Assembly: GCA_900404475.1 (NCBI GenBank)
Contig: OUQQ01000005.1
Location: forward strand, 36,512 to 100,511
Direction: 5' to 3'
Source: Spongospora subterranea
Lineage: Eukaryota; Endomyxa; Phytomyxea; Plasmodiophorida; Plasmodiophoridae
Length of the DNA: 64,000 bases
Shown here: positions 1-10,078 of the stretch, piece by piece
How the letters are laid out: every line of letters starts with the position of its first letter
How positions within the stretch are numbered: the first letter of the stretch is position 1
The notes under the pieces: generated by a model
The model's database searches: none
What the model was told of the DNA's origin: nothing
The model's input: the letters and a program-made list of their open reading frames with translations, nothing else
Translations under genes and position numbers: made by a program

Positions 1-822
1 CAGATGACGCACCAGATTGTTGTTTTTCTCTCTTCAGATTCAAGAAGCTTAGCTGCAAGACCGAAATCTCCCATTTTTATTCTCAAATTGTCATGGAGAA
101 ACAGATTCCCAAGCTTGACGTCACGATGGATCACCTTCTGATCTTTCAAATATTCCAGTACATCTAATATTTGCATTATATAATATTGCACCTCCTATTT
201 GTTGAAAATATCGTCAGACACAGGGCAAATGTGATCGAGGGTTAACCAATACAGGCTGAGTTAGGCGACCCCGAGCCTTGACCAACTCCATCAGTGACTG
301 ATGTTTACATCTTTCTAGAAGTATGTACACATTATCTGCATCCTCTAAAGCAAACTGATCAAAGATTATGATCGAAATTTTACGAAAACGAACTTACCAA
401 AAAAATGGATAAACTTGACTATTCCTGGATGGCTAAGATTTCGATGAATGCGAATCTCATTTATTAGCTGAATTGAGATATGAATCATTGTGTTGGGACG
501 TCAATCGAAACAAACCTATTACCTTTGTCTTTGCAACAGCATTATTGAGCGATGCTTTCGCAACTACTTTCCCGGCAAGCGTTTTGAACGAGTATGAAGT
601 AGTCATCTCGTAGCACATAGCAAAACCTCCCTACGTTGGAACTGTTTAATCAATCTGCTACGAACGAGAATGAAATTTCATAATATGGTGAATAAGGCAC
701 CGAATACGAGAAACCTTCCAGCGTACCTTACCGAGGAAGGGCCCAACCGTGTAGGTCCTATCACCATTGTTCGCATTACGCTCAGTAATGACATCCCCTT
801 GTCTCAGGACATTGGATGCCAT
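1..822 (-). CDS. PLK: Polo-like kinase, N-terminal half (partial)
   Basis: Serine/threonine kinase of the polo family, a mitotic regulator. Five exons resolve with consistent phases: 822-727, 630-523, 467-398, 344-253 and 194-13; a donor at 12/11 then runs into the window edge. The start ATG (822-820) opens a short N-terminus leading to RTYTVGPFLGKGGFAMCYE, the glycine loop with the polo hallmark GKGGFA. It is followed by the lysine motif AGKVVAK, EIRIHRNLSHPGIVKF, FFEDADNVYILLERC, the catalytic loop HRDVKLGNLFL and DFGLA. The spacing matches PLK1 throughout and KLGNLF is typical of the family. The activation loop and the polo boxes lie outside the window. Introns are 55-96 bp. The gene is divergent from the F-box gene. 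Upstream lie an ACGCGT palindrome and an E2F-like word (separate entries). The identification is secure; which PLK paralogue it is cannot be said. Confidence 0.95.
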
Positions 823-939
823 TTCCGATTTGAAACAACGGGAATACCGCCAACTTTCTTGTTAAAAGGATTTTAATGCAGATAAGAAACTCGCAAGAGT
901 CGCAACTCTCAGTTTTCACAACTCGGAAGTAAAATCAAC

Positions 940-952
940 TTGCGCGCTAAAA
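940..952 (-). promoter_or_regulatory. E2F-like site upstream of the polo-like kinase
   Basis: On the minus strand this reads TTTTAGCGCGCAA. It is close to the E2F consensus TTTSSCGC, with an A at one S position. It lies about 120 bp upstream of the PLK start codon. The family link (PLK genes as cell-cycle transcribed genes) is known; use of this site is inference. Confidence 0.35.
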
Positions 953-979
953 TTGCTGTACAGTGGTGTACTGTGTACA

Positions 980-1006
980 TTTATAGACGCGTCACGCGTC
1001 CATAAA
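980..1006. promoter_or_regulatory. Near-perfect 27-bp palindrome with two MluI cell-cycle boxes
   Basis: The core 986-1000 reads GACGCGTCACGCGTC, a perfect palindrome around a central C. With its flanks, TTTAT(A/G)GACGCGT pairs with the reverse complement on the other side, with one mismatch. ACGCGT is the MCB element bound by MBF in yeasts at G1/S. It lies about 160 bp upstream of the PLK ATG. A regulatory role is inferred. Confidence 0.45.
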
Positions 1007-1595
1007 GATTCGACGCGCTAGACCTGGCAAAAATTTGTGGAAACTTCAGGGACCAGAGTCCAGACAGAAAAAGACCATGCCGGTGCTGTTTTATATAGGT
1101 TGGGCAAACCTCTCGCCATTCGAACGAGTTATGTGCATCAGAATATTTAGGCCTCGCCGCGCTGAATTGGTGTGTTTCCTCAACGATGACAACAGAGCAG
1201 AACTATGAATTAGATCAGTTGATATTAGCTTGAATCGGTTAACGAGTAAGCAACGAGGCTTCTCGCGTCAGACAGAAGCCACCACCAGCAATGGACGGCT
1301 GTCGACGATAATGGGCCAGATGACTCGCGCATCGTGGGGGCGATTCGGAAGCCCCACCGAGTGTGTATCCTGTTAGCGGTCTGGGGTGGATATATGACGG
1401 CTCGGAAATGACTGTAAGAGAAACGTCGTCCCTTATACCCCCTCTGTCTGGTGCCGGCGATCTGCAATATACTGTGTAGTCCGGCGGGCTGCAGAGGGCT
1501 GGAACTGTGGGCCACTGCTGTCCTCGGTCCGCCTCGTCCGCAATTAAACCCCTTCAGTGGCTCTCTCTTGTAACCCCCATCAACCACATTCGCTG

Positions 1596-3033
1596 ATGAT
1601 CACGGCGAAATTGTTCAATCGTATCAGCTCAATGTTCGACTATCATACGGGCGGGGCAGAAGCGATTGAGGAGCACGGCGAACCGTGCCCGGTGGCCAAC
1701 TTGAGACGAGAGGATCAGATTATTGTATCCCGTCCGAAAGGGAACGATAGGCTCAGGCAGTTCGTGGAATCGCTTCCGTTTGATGACATGGATGAAGATA
1801 TCGAGCCCCTTTTAGCCGACATCGCTGATCTGGTCGAACACCATCGTGCACACAAGGTAAAGATTCTGGCCTTTGATACGGATTGAGAATTTTTATAGTG
1901 GATGTTAGGGAAAACGCAGACGCACCTCCGCATTATTGGAGGGATCGCCTTCTGAGGCTATTCTTTTATCGCATTGGAATCTCATCATGGATTTTATTGG
2001 GTTGTCTCCCGATCTTGTCCAGATTATGTGGGTTTGCAAACGCTGGCGTCAACAGTCGATGCCGCTGATACAATCGCGAGAAGTTCTGTTGCTCCTTGGG
2101 AACCCAAGAAAATTTGATGTCAATCAGAATGTCCAGTACTTTGATTCGTTGACGAGAGTTTGGGCACCCTTTCTGCGTTTTCATCCTGATTGGGTACGAG
2201 CTCGAATCAAGGCAAAATTATCCGCTGTTTATTCCAAGAAGCACGGGCTGTACATTCCATCAGATCATTTAAAGTGGTCATCAGCGCATTTGGCATGGGA
2301 ACCGTTTCGAAATGTCCAATGCGATAACATGGTCCTCATCGACCATGATGTTTACAGCTTTCAGTGCTGTGATTATAACTTTGGTCCCCAGGATTATTAC
2401 CTAGAAATAACCAAGCGATCATTTGATCACGAGTTCACTGCTATCAAGGTCATTCAACGAGGATTTGATTCGGTTTTCATGCAGCCTCGTAGTCCACAAT
2501 ATCAAGGTGCAGCGATCCTACTACCTTCATGTGATGGCTGCAGTCAGATTGGATTTTTCGGAGGTGCTCAATTCACCAGTAAAACAAGCTGTGCCATATA
2601 CAATCCAACGTTAGATACATGGAGGGATTTGCCGGATCTTCCTATCAGGGTTTATAATAATACGGCTACGTACTGGCGCGGGTTCGTTGTCATTGCTGGT
2701 GGGTCCAGGACGCGTTCACGGTGGTCTTTCAACAGCAAAGTTTGGATGCTGAACTTAACGGCAAAAGTTCCAAAGTGGAAGACGGTTCAAGAAATGCCCA
2801 GGGAGCATGGCCATTGCATGCTGGCGACCGTGAATGGAGATCTAGTCTCCCTAATGTCGACAAGCGCATCGAAGCCAGCTGTCCTGTATCGATATTGTCC
2901 AATTACCCGCGTGTGGATTCAAGTTTGGTCTGAGTTGAATGCTGGCGCGAACTCGAATGTTTCAAAAGATGGCGTTCTTCTTAGTTGTCCATATTCCGTT
3001 CTTTTCCCTGATCGAACTCCCTCCAATACATAA
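1596..3033 (+). CDS. F-box / kelch-repeat protein
   Basis: Two exons, 1596-1856 and 1909-3033, with a 52-bp intron (GTAAAG...TTAG) and phase 0; about 461 aa. The first in-frame ATG is at 1596. Residues about 100-140 hold an F-box-like helix set ending in DLVQIMWVCKRWR. Around residue 300 there is a kelch-like stretch: a Y-N-P...D-T-W-R-D-L-P-D-L-P unit, VVIAGG, then a W-aromatic blade ending W-K-T-V-Q-E-M-P. The family role is substrate recognition in SCF ubiquitin ligases, with the F-box contacting SKP1 and the kelch blades the substrate. The N-terminal 87 residues are acidic and unrecognised. The gene is convergent with the downstream RBR-RCR ligase, 390 bp apart. The kelch assignment is moderate, because only one or two blades are clear. 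Confidence 0.75.
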
Positions 3034-3423
3034 CATTAATGTAAATGTCATACGAACAGCATAATCCCAGTTATTTAATCTGCTAGAAATATATCGGAGA
3101 CAGTAAATTTCAGCCCAGCTTTGTTAACCAAACTCTTTTGATAATGAAATACTGTCTGTGTTCTCTCCCAATATAACGCATCCCTGATTTTTCACGAGTA
3201 CACGTAAATTTCGCATTCTTGACCTTTCACTTTTACAGGAAAGTTTGTGGGAACGTGAGTAAAGCGGAATCAACTGAACTGAACTGAGAACCACTAGTTG
3301 AAAACAACGTTTGTTACACGTACACGAGTTGAGTTTGAAAAAAGCATTGTGTTCAAGCGTGATATCTGAAATCATATATATAAATATATTTAAATACAAC
3401 AGCCTCGTTTGAAGCTGAACTTA
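3034..3423. other. Convergent 3' intergenic region
   Basis: This is AT-rich sequence between the stop codons of the F-box gene and RBR-RCR ligase A. A minus-strand open frame at 3124-3399 shows no recognisable protein. I see no RNA gene or repeat. Confidence 0.5.
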
Positions 3424-5864
3424 TTAATCTATCTCGATGATTATACGTCGTGGTTTCTTGGCTGCTGGCGGTACATCGTTCCCATCACATCGATTACAGA
3501 TCGCACAGCCTAGAGAAAACTCACGACCATTAGGAGGATGGTCAATCCCCAGAGGGCATACAGTTGGCCCTGGACATTTAACGATTCTAGCCCCCTTTGA
3601 AAAACGATGGCACGGATCGCAAAAATGAGTTGTTCCTATATGACGAACGGGGCACGATAAATTTAGTTCATCAAAATAACAAAATGAACCAAACCATACC
3701 CCAGCAGAACCAGACTGCAACCTTGCAGCAAAAATGACATTTATATTCACTAATGCGACTAAATTAAACACACTGTTGATCATGAAAGCATTGCGTACAT
3801 GAAATCGGTGCCATGAGTCGGGCAATTAACAGCATTGCCACTACAACCGCCACAAACCAATTCAGCAGCGTTGAACTGAAACCGCCACAAGCCATCAAAC
3901 ATTTAGAGACGGAGACGTTTGATTCTTTACCAACCTTCTCTTCGTCCATCCCAGCTAGATTCCCACACTGTCGCCTCCCACCAAAATACGGTTTCTAAAA
4001 CTAACTTAACATTAAAGTTTTGGTGATGAAATTAACGGCTACCTGACATTTAAAGCATAAATAAAATGCAAACCTATCAAGAGCATACTGCTCTGGCTGC
4101 TTATAGTATTTCTGGCCAGATTCAGAAACTTCAACCGCATTTGTCAGTCCATCCAGTTTCAATCTTTGCATAGCCAAACTCTGAATACAGTACGTACTCA
4201 AAGTCAAAATGCAGAATTTGAAGAGCATCCAATTAAAAAAACGAACCGTGAGTTGTTTTCTCAGTTTGATTCCGTTTAGCATATTGCTTCGAACACTAGG
4301 GTGCACTATTTCTTGTTTGCAAAGCGGGCAGGTCATATATCCAAAGCATATTCTAGACCCAGGCCATCTATACAAAAAGCAACAGATTAGAGCATTGTCC
4401 TGAAGAGATGGACCACCCAACCGTTTTTCCAGCTTGAGCGCTACACATGAACGGTGAAATATGTGTCCACAACCAAGTTTGATGCACGGAGCAGACGATA
4501 GACTTTCAACCCAACAGATATTGCAGAAATCATTCTAGAGTCAAAAGTCATTCAAAGACACACGGAGATTGTTCAAAACGCTAACGGCAATTATCTGATT
4601 TTGTGCATCAGGACACCTTAAGCATGGAAGACACTTTCTCTCATTGAAAATACCAGTACACGAATGCCGGCATTTAAGCGTTTTCCGGCAAGATTGAGCT
4701 GATTTGGACTGGCATTCTTCCGAACTGCACACATCTAATAGAGCACGACTGGAGCTACTGGAAGCAAAGATGGTGAGCGAATTTCAAATGAAATTACTGC
4801 AATCGAACCTGGAGGATGCAGAATTGGAAGGTTTCAACTGTATAGAGCAGAATCGGCACTGCTTCGAGGTGGAGAAAATCTTGAACTCTGAGCAGTTGAG
4901 CCCATTATGGTATGGAACGGCATCACACAAATCACACCATTCACATTCACACTTGCATTTATATCGATGATGCGCCCTCAATCGCAGAGCCTCAGATGAC
5001 ATTTCCGACCCATCAACTGTCTTTACCGAATCTTGTTCCGCCTTCAGGACATCTCCTTTTTGTTTCTCAAATATCGCTTTGCATGATGGACATCGGATGA
5101 AATTATCTTGCGCGACAAAAACGTCGAGGCTGGCACGATCCAGAGCATCAAAATCCGAGGCTTTTAGAACAAGTTTACACAAAAACATGGGAATGACAGA
5201 GGCGCAATCTGAGTCACTTGTAAGAAGAAGGCGGCAGATTTGGAGGGCAAACAGGTCTCACCTTGTACGGCGCATTTGATTCTCTGCTGATAGGAATTCG
5301 ATGTGGACATTAAAGATCGGGTTATACAGGACCGACAGATACGATGATCACACGCTTCGAGATGAACAATACTGTTTATATCAACTGATGAACAGATGCA
5401 GCATGTCGTCTCGGTTTTCAGTAGCAGATTGAATTCGTTGTCCTCGCTGATATTGTCGTCAGCTACGTCTCTAACCATATCGTTACCATTCAAAGTCTGT
5501 TCATTACACTTTTTGGCAATTTCAGCAAGCGTTTGAACCCGCTTTTGCAGAACAGCTACGATGGTTTCCAGTTCTTCTAGAAGAGGAATCGACAATGGAC
5601 TGGATGACTGGAAATTTTTCAACAACTCAGCGTTATTGAAAGATAACAATGATAGATATGGATCACCTTAGAAAGAGCATCCAGTTGCTCACTCGACCAA
5701 CACTTTAGGTCATTGGCAAAACGATGTACGTCGTATTCACCTCCAGCACAAACTTGTGCATGACCTGGCGCAAGGGCACTGGGCAAATTGATCTGGCAAC
5801 CTGGGCATGCGACACGACGTTTGGACTGGGATCCCAAGGCGTCTACGGAAGACGATGCCGGCAT
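3424..5864 (-). CDS. RBR-RCR hybrid E3 ubiquitin ligase, copy A
   Basis: Eleven exons: 5864-5667, 5607-5262, 5208-4809, 4757-4586, 4534-4422, 4367-4247, 4180-4043, 3994-3935, 3875-3799, 3749-3700, 3635-3424; 628 aa. Order: CxxC...HxxxC knuckle (residues ~20-40), coiled segment, RING1 (~135-190, CCICSS...CDHRICRSC), IBR (~215-285, FIRCPSCKAIF...CEWCDLC), a Cys-rich linker with CRHSCTGIFNERKCLPCL, then a second RING (CNICW...CGHIFHRSC...MTCPLCKQEI) and the MYCBP2-type tandem-cysteine domain to the C-terminus. MYCBP2 RCR residues, numbered from memory, map as C4520=C506, E4534=E521, C4572=C557 and H4583=H568 (WGTTHFCDPCH). The predicted activity is relay of ubiquitin through two cysteines to a hydroxyl or amine acceptor. 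A canonical RBR RING2 is absent and the RCR occupies its place. An upstream 5' exon cannot be excluded. Confidence 0.85.
4758..4808 (-). other. Copy-specific 51-bp intron in ligase A
   Basis: The intron runs from a GTTCGA donor to a TTGCTTCCAG acceptor, between the IBR and the Cys-rich linker. Copy B encodes the same place without interruption. The other nine introns of copy A have a counterpart at the same position and phase in copy B. Confidence 0.75.
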
Positions 5865-7696
5865 CAATGTGATCTTCCGGTTTGCTCACCCAATCGGGAC
5901 CATGGCGTCTTTCAGCTCTGGACCGCTTTTCCAGTGAAAAATGCGCAGCCCTTGGTCGTTTTCGGGATGCGCAGCCTGTTCATTACAGTCACTGAGAATG
6001 GGTGTGATGGACCGGTACGGCAGCTCTCAATACGTCATCATTCTGACACCAACTCAGAGCCGATTGGAGATGAATTGTTGACTTAATTCCGATTTTGCGG
6101 GTACTGTGCACCAATAGCACCTTGATATCTGACGCCGCCTTGAGTCTTCCGCACGATCTTTAAAATTCCCATCTCGTAAGAGACGAACGAAAATTGCCCA
6201 TGATGCGGTCAAGTTTCTATTTACTAAACCTTGTTCGTCTGAACAATGCTTTAAACAATACATGAAATTCTGCAATATAATCCCTAAAATTTATTCGGAC
6301 AACAACACTTAACATGTCGTAAACCATCTTCCGTGTCGTCTGGAGGATGAATATGATATCAGTAAACCATCTTCACCGTCGAAAACCTGAACATAGTTCA
6401 TACAGACTAATATAATATGGCGTCCTCACAAATCAAGATCCAATCCACAATCGTTGCCATGTCAACAAATGACACATCAGTCCTATCACCCGCTACATTG
6501 AATCGACTTTCAACACCAGCTTGAGTAGGGTCGGGGTGCCCAATTCGTAGTTTCATACTCTTCATTTACCGTTTTCACACCGCATCGACAACGAATCCAT
6601 GGCTATAGCAATGAATAATGGGGCAAATCAATTGTCGGCTCCTCAAATACCTGTATAACATCGTTGGCGTTGACATGCCGACGAACGAATGCAGTTGCCC
6701 TGGTTGACGATGATGCCATGGAACCCTGGCGAAACATCCCCTGTGTCAACTAAAACGCACTGGGTCGATGGCAGTTCAGGCATAAAAAGGTCTTAAAACA
6801 CCCCGAACCTCGCACGACCATTGTCCGGCCCTCTAGCCAGAAACCCTTGATCATAGACTGTTTATTGGGTGGTTGGAATGGATAACCAAGTCCACAGGGA
6901 TTAGCCTGCCAACTTCCAGACGTTTTGTGTTGGAAAGAGGTACATTGACGACGTTTTATAGGATTTTTCAGGTAAGTTTAGCCCAACTAGCACATCTTGA
7001 ACTACTCTCGGCGCCACTGCGACCATACTTATTTACGTGGTTCTCAATCAGAAATGTCCAAAATTTTGATCTTAGTAAACCTCGTCCCGATACTGATAAT
7101 AGAATGCAACAGGGGACCGGGGTCGCATCTGATCAACATCATTCTCCGACGTTCCAACAGATCATAAAACTGCTACAGCTGTTGCCGTTTAAAACAGGAC
7201 GGTTTAGATGCACACCTTGTACACCAAGCAAAATTTCGGTATTTGCATTGGCCAAAAATGGGATCCCAGTTAAATCCCATCCCAGCAATTCCTCCTTCGT
7301 AACGGGTTGTGGATAGTAACAACTGTTTTGGTCTACAGGTTTTGCCGCGTCCCAATGCAGCAATTGCTTTCGAGGTTCCGTTTACGAATTGCAGGACAGG
7401 TTCTATCAGTCGCATCGTGTTGCCTACCCTCTTGCAGCATATCTGGATAAACGGGATGATACTCTGGTAGAGCTGCCCCCATTCGACCAATAAATATCGA
7501 TTGAACTGTGTACTGAACTTCTTGCCCAAGTGTTAAACGAGCTTTTTTGTCTGATTTTTTCAAAGAACTAGAATCTCCAGCGCTACGTTGTCAGCAAAGG
7601 TGCGGGGAATCGATGGCAATGCACAAAAGAAGATGATCGTGTTTAATCGTTGACATCAAGTTTTAGATGTGATGATAGGTCGCAGTTGAGCAGGCC
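5865..7696 (-). pseudogene. Inter-paralogue region with unassigned coding-like fragments
   Basis: No complete gene could be assembled here. On the minus strand several stretches look coding. About 7340-7600 contains KKARLTLGQEVQYTV and ALPEYHPVYPDML. About 7139-7320 contains PVTKEELLGWDLTG. About 6903-7040 contains VVQDVLVGLNLPEKS. About 6414-6790 assembles across two plausible introns, from PELPSTQCVLVDTGDVS to a stop at 6414. Frame changes occur between the blocks and not all have intron consensus. It is either an unrecognised multi-exon gene or a decaying one; I recognise no domain. The rest (5868-6400) holds only a short direct repeat of TAAACCATCTTC. Confidence 0.3.
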
Positions 7697-10078
7697 TTAT
7701 TTCTGTGTCCTGCACAAGGCACAACCTAGAGCGAACTCGGCAGCGCCGTTCGCCGGATGAAGGACCCCCAATGGGCATTTTTCTGGGCCTGGACAGGGAT
7801 AGCTTTCGTTATAGTTGCTACGTGAATGGCATTGATCACAGTAATGGGTTTGGCCTAAAATACATATTTTTATCCCCGTTCAGGTCGTCGTGGGAGATGG
7901 TGAATCAGGACACGTACCACCGCAGAACCAAGCGGCAACATCACAGCAGAAACGGCATTTGAATTCGCTGCCAACACACAAACACACACGCGGATATTCA
8001 GCAAAACTCAAGGTCAAAACGGGTGGGCAAAACAAACATGAAATCGGTCCCATGCTTTCTGCAACGCTCTGTATTGCTACTGCACGCGCCACAAACCAAT
8101 TCTTCGGCGTTGAACTGAATGCAGATCAGCGGTTCAACGTCTCCGTAAAGATTGCAGTATTTGGCGAACTCACCCGCTGATTATTTCCCAGGACGTCATC
8201 GCACTGCCTTCTTCCACCGAAATACGGTTTCTGGGTTGAACATTCGTCAGCGTTGTGCGGTCAGAACCCGATCAAGGATTTACCTGACACCGAAAGCATA
8301 GATAGTATGCGAATTTATCCAGAGCGTATTGCTTCGGGCGTTGGTAATATTTTCGCCCCGGTTCGGTGATCTCGTCAATCGTCGATATATCATCCAACTC
8401 AAGTCGGATAATCGCTAGATCCTGTATTTCGATATTGTTTTGTTAGCGATTACCGGAACCGATTCAGACAGGTCGTTGGACTAACGGTGATTTTCTCTTT
8501 CAGTTCGTTTTCCTGGCGAATCAGGTGGCCAAGGCTGGGATGTTCTATTTCTTGTTGGCAAAGCGGGCAGGTCAGATAGCCGAAGCTGATCCGTGAGCCG
8601 GTCCATCTACAGAAAACAGACGCAACGATTGAATACAATGGTGAACACGCTGAGAAAAGCGACAATGGTGTTTCAGAACCGTTTCCCAATCTTGGCGATG
8701 GTACAGGATTCGTGAAACGAGTGCCCGCACCCTAGCCTGATTGATGGGGACGACGCCAGCGTGTCAACCCAGCAGATATTGCAGAAGTCGTCCTGAGCAA
8801 GGTTCATCAATTTCGGCGAATGGAGCTGATCGGATCTGAAGGGCACCAACTGCCATTATTTGGTTTTGAGCGTCAGGGCATCTCAAACACGGGGGACACA
8901 CGTCCTCGCCAACGACACCGGTACAGGAATGACGACAATCAAGGGTTTTCGTGCACGATCGCCGCGCTTTGGCTCCGCATTCTGTAGAATTACAGACGTC
9001 GTCCAGAAAGTGATTGGAGGATCTGGTCTTCCTCTTCTCCTTGTTGGCATCGGTCAACCGGACCGAGCAGAAACGGCACACCTTCGACGTCGAATACGTC
9101 TTGAATTGCGAGCAATCGAACCCATTGTGATATGGAACCGTATCGCACAGATCGCACCATTCGCAACCGCAATTGCACTTGTATCTGTGTTCCGCCCGCA
9201 ATCGCAACGCCACCGACGACATATCCGATCCGTTGATCGCCTTGACCGGATCTTGCTCGGGCTGCAGAACGTCGCCCACTTGTTTCCCGAAAATCATGGC
9301 GCACGATGGGCAGCGAATAAACCCGTCTTCTCCCAGAATCGCGTCCAGACCTGCGCGATCCAGTTCGTCGAACTCGACGGGGTTCAGGACCGTTTTACAG
9401 ACGAACATTGCTACGCTCATTTCACATTCTGAAACGGGGTCAGGTGCGATCTGTGTCGATGTGATGCACCGACCTGCTACAGGACAGGTAATCCTGGAGT
9501 GATATGGGAGCGCTAACGACGTTAACGAAGGCATTAAACAATCCCGACAAACAAGATGATCGCAATCCTCGAGGTGAACGATCCCATCGGCCACGATGCG
9601 CTGGCAGATGCGACAGGTCGCCTCTCGCTTCAATAGTTGCTGGAGTTCGGCATCATCTTGAAGCTTGACCCAGTTCGCTGAGTTCTTCCTATCCGGTTCG
9701 ATAATGGCTTTCATGATCGAGTGAACTCGGCTCTGCAATACGCGTAAAACGCCAGCAGCTCCTTGAAGAATTTCTAGTTTTCCGGCAGAATTCGACTGCC
9801 AATACTCCATGGTCAGAACAAGCGGTTGAACAAAGGAAACGAGGTCGAACCTGCTGGATAACATCCAGTTCGGCGTTGGCCCAGTTGCGAAGATCGTTCT
9901 GAAAACGGTCGGCAACGGCGATGTCTTCCATACTCATCTGATAGCGCTCGGACGACTCCGCCTGGCACGCTGGCGTCGCCAGAACTAGTTCACCAGAATC
10001 GTCGCCTGCCATTGTGCTAAATGGAGCGGAAACGGAACCACACAGCTCACCTAAACGATCACTGGGTATTTGCGCCAT
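7697..10078 (-). CDS. RBR-RCR hybrid E3 ubiquitin ligase, copy B
   Basis: Ten exons: 10078-9851, 9795-9474, 9428-8851, 8792-8680, 8606-8486, 8421-8284, 8230-8174, 8114-8038, 7967-7918, 7854-7697; 613 aa. It has the same order as copy A: RING1 (CRICQ...CDHLVCRDC), IBR (FIRCPSCAMIF...CEWCDLC), Cys-rich linker (CRHSCTGVVGEDVCPPCL), RING (CNICW...CGHSFHESC...LTCPLCQQEI), then the tandem-cysteine domain. Relay residues map as C510, E524, C560 and H571. The N-terminal C2HC knuckle of copy A is degenerate here. The aromatic two residues after the reactive-site threonine region is Tyr (THYC) where copy A and MYCBP2 have Phe. A second in-frame ATG at 10012 is an alternative start. Copies A and B are head-to-tail duplicates about 1.8 kb apart. 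Catalytic activity is inferred. Confidence 0.85.

Larger units (their letters stand above)
823..1595. other. Divergent intergenic region, PLK / F-box gene
   Basis: This stretch holds no supported gene. It contains an E2F-like word at 940-952, a palindrome carrying two ACGCGT boxes at 980-1006, and a TGTACTGTGTACA word at 967-979 that resembles words in other intergenic regions of the window. A 120-codon minus-strand frame at 1225-1587 overlaps the F-box gene's upstream region and looks non-coding. Confidence 0.6.

Noticed and set aside
1225..1587. 120-codon minus-strand frame upstream of the F-box gene
   Set aside because: It overlaps the F-box promoter, is rich in Arg/Ser/Trp in a way typical of chance frames, and has no domain or intron logic.
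3124..3399. 91-codon minus-strand frame in the convergent spacer
   Set aside because: Low-complexity AT-rich composition with no recognisable motif; it follows the stop of ligase A.
8860..9432. 190-codon plus-strand frame
   Set aside because: It lies exactly antisense to the RING1-IBR exon of ligase B, whose protein is clearly conserved.
9978..10070. A 34-nt intron (GTGAGCTG...TTTAG) in exon 1 of ligase B
   Set aside because: Splicing it would shift the frame, and the exon is open without it; 34 nt is shorter than any supported intron here.
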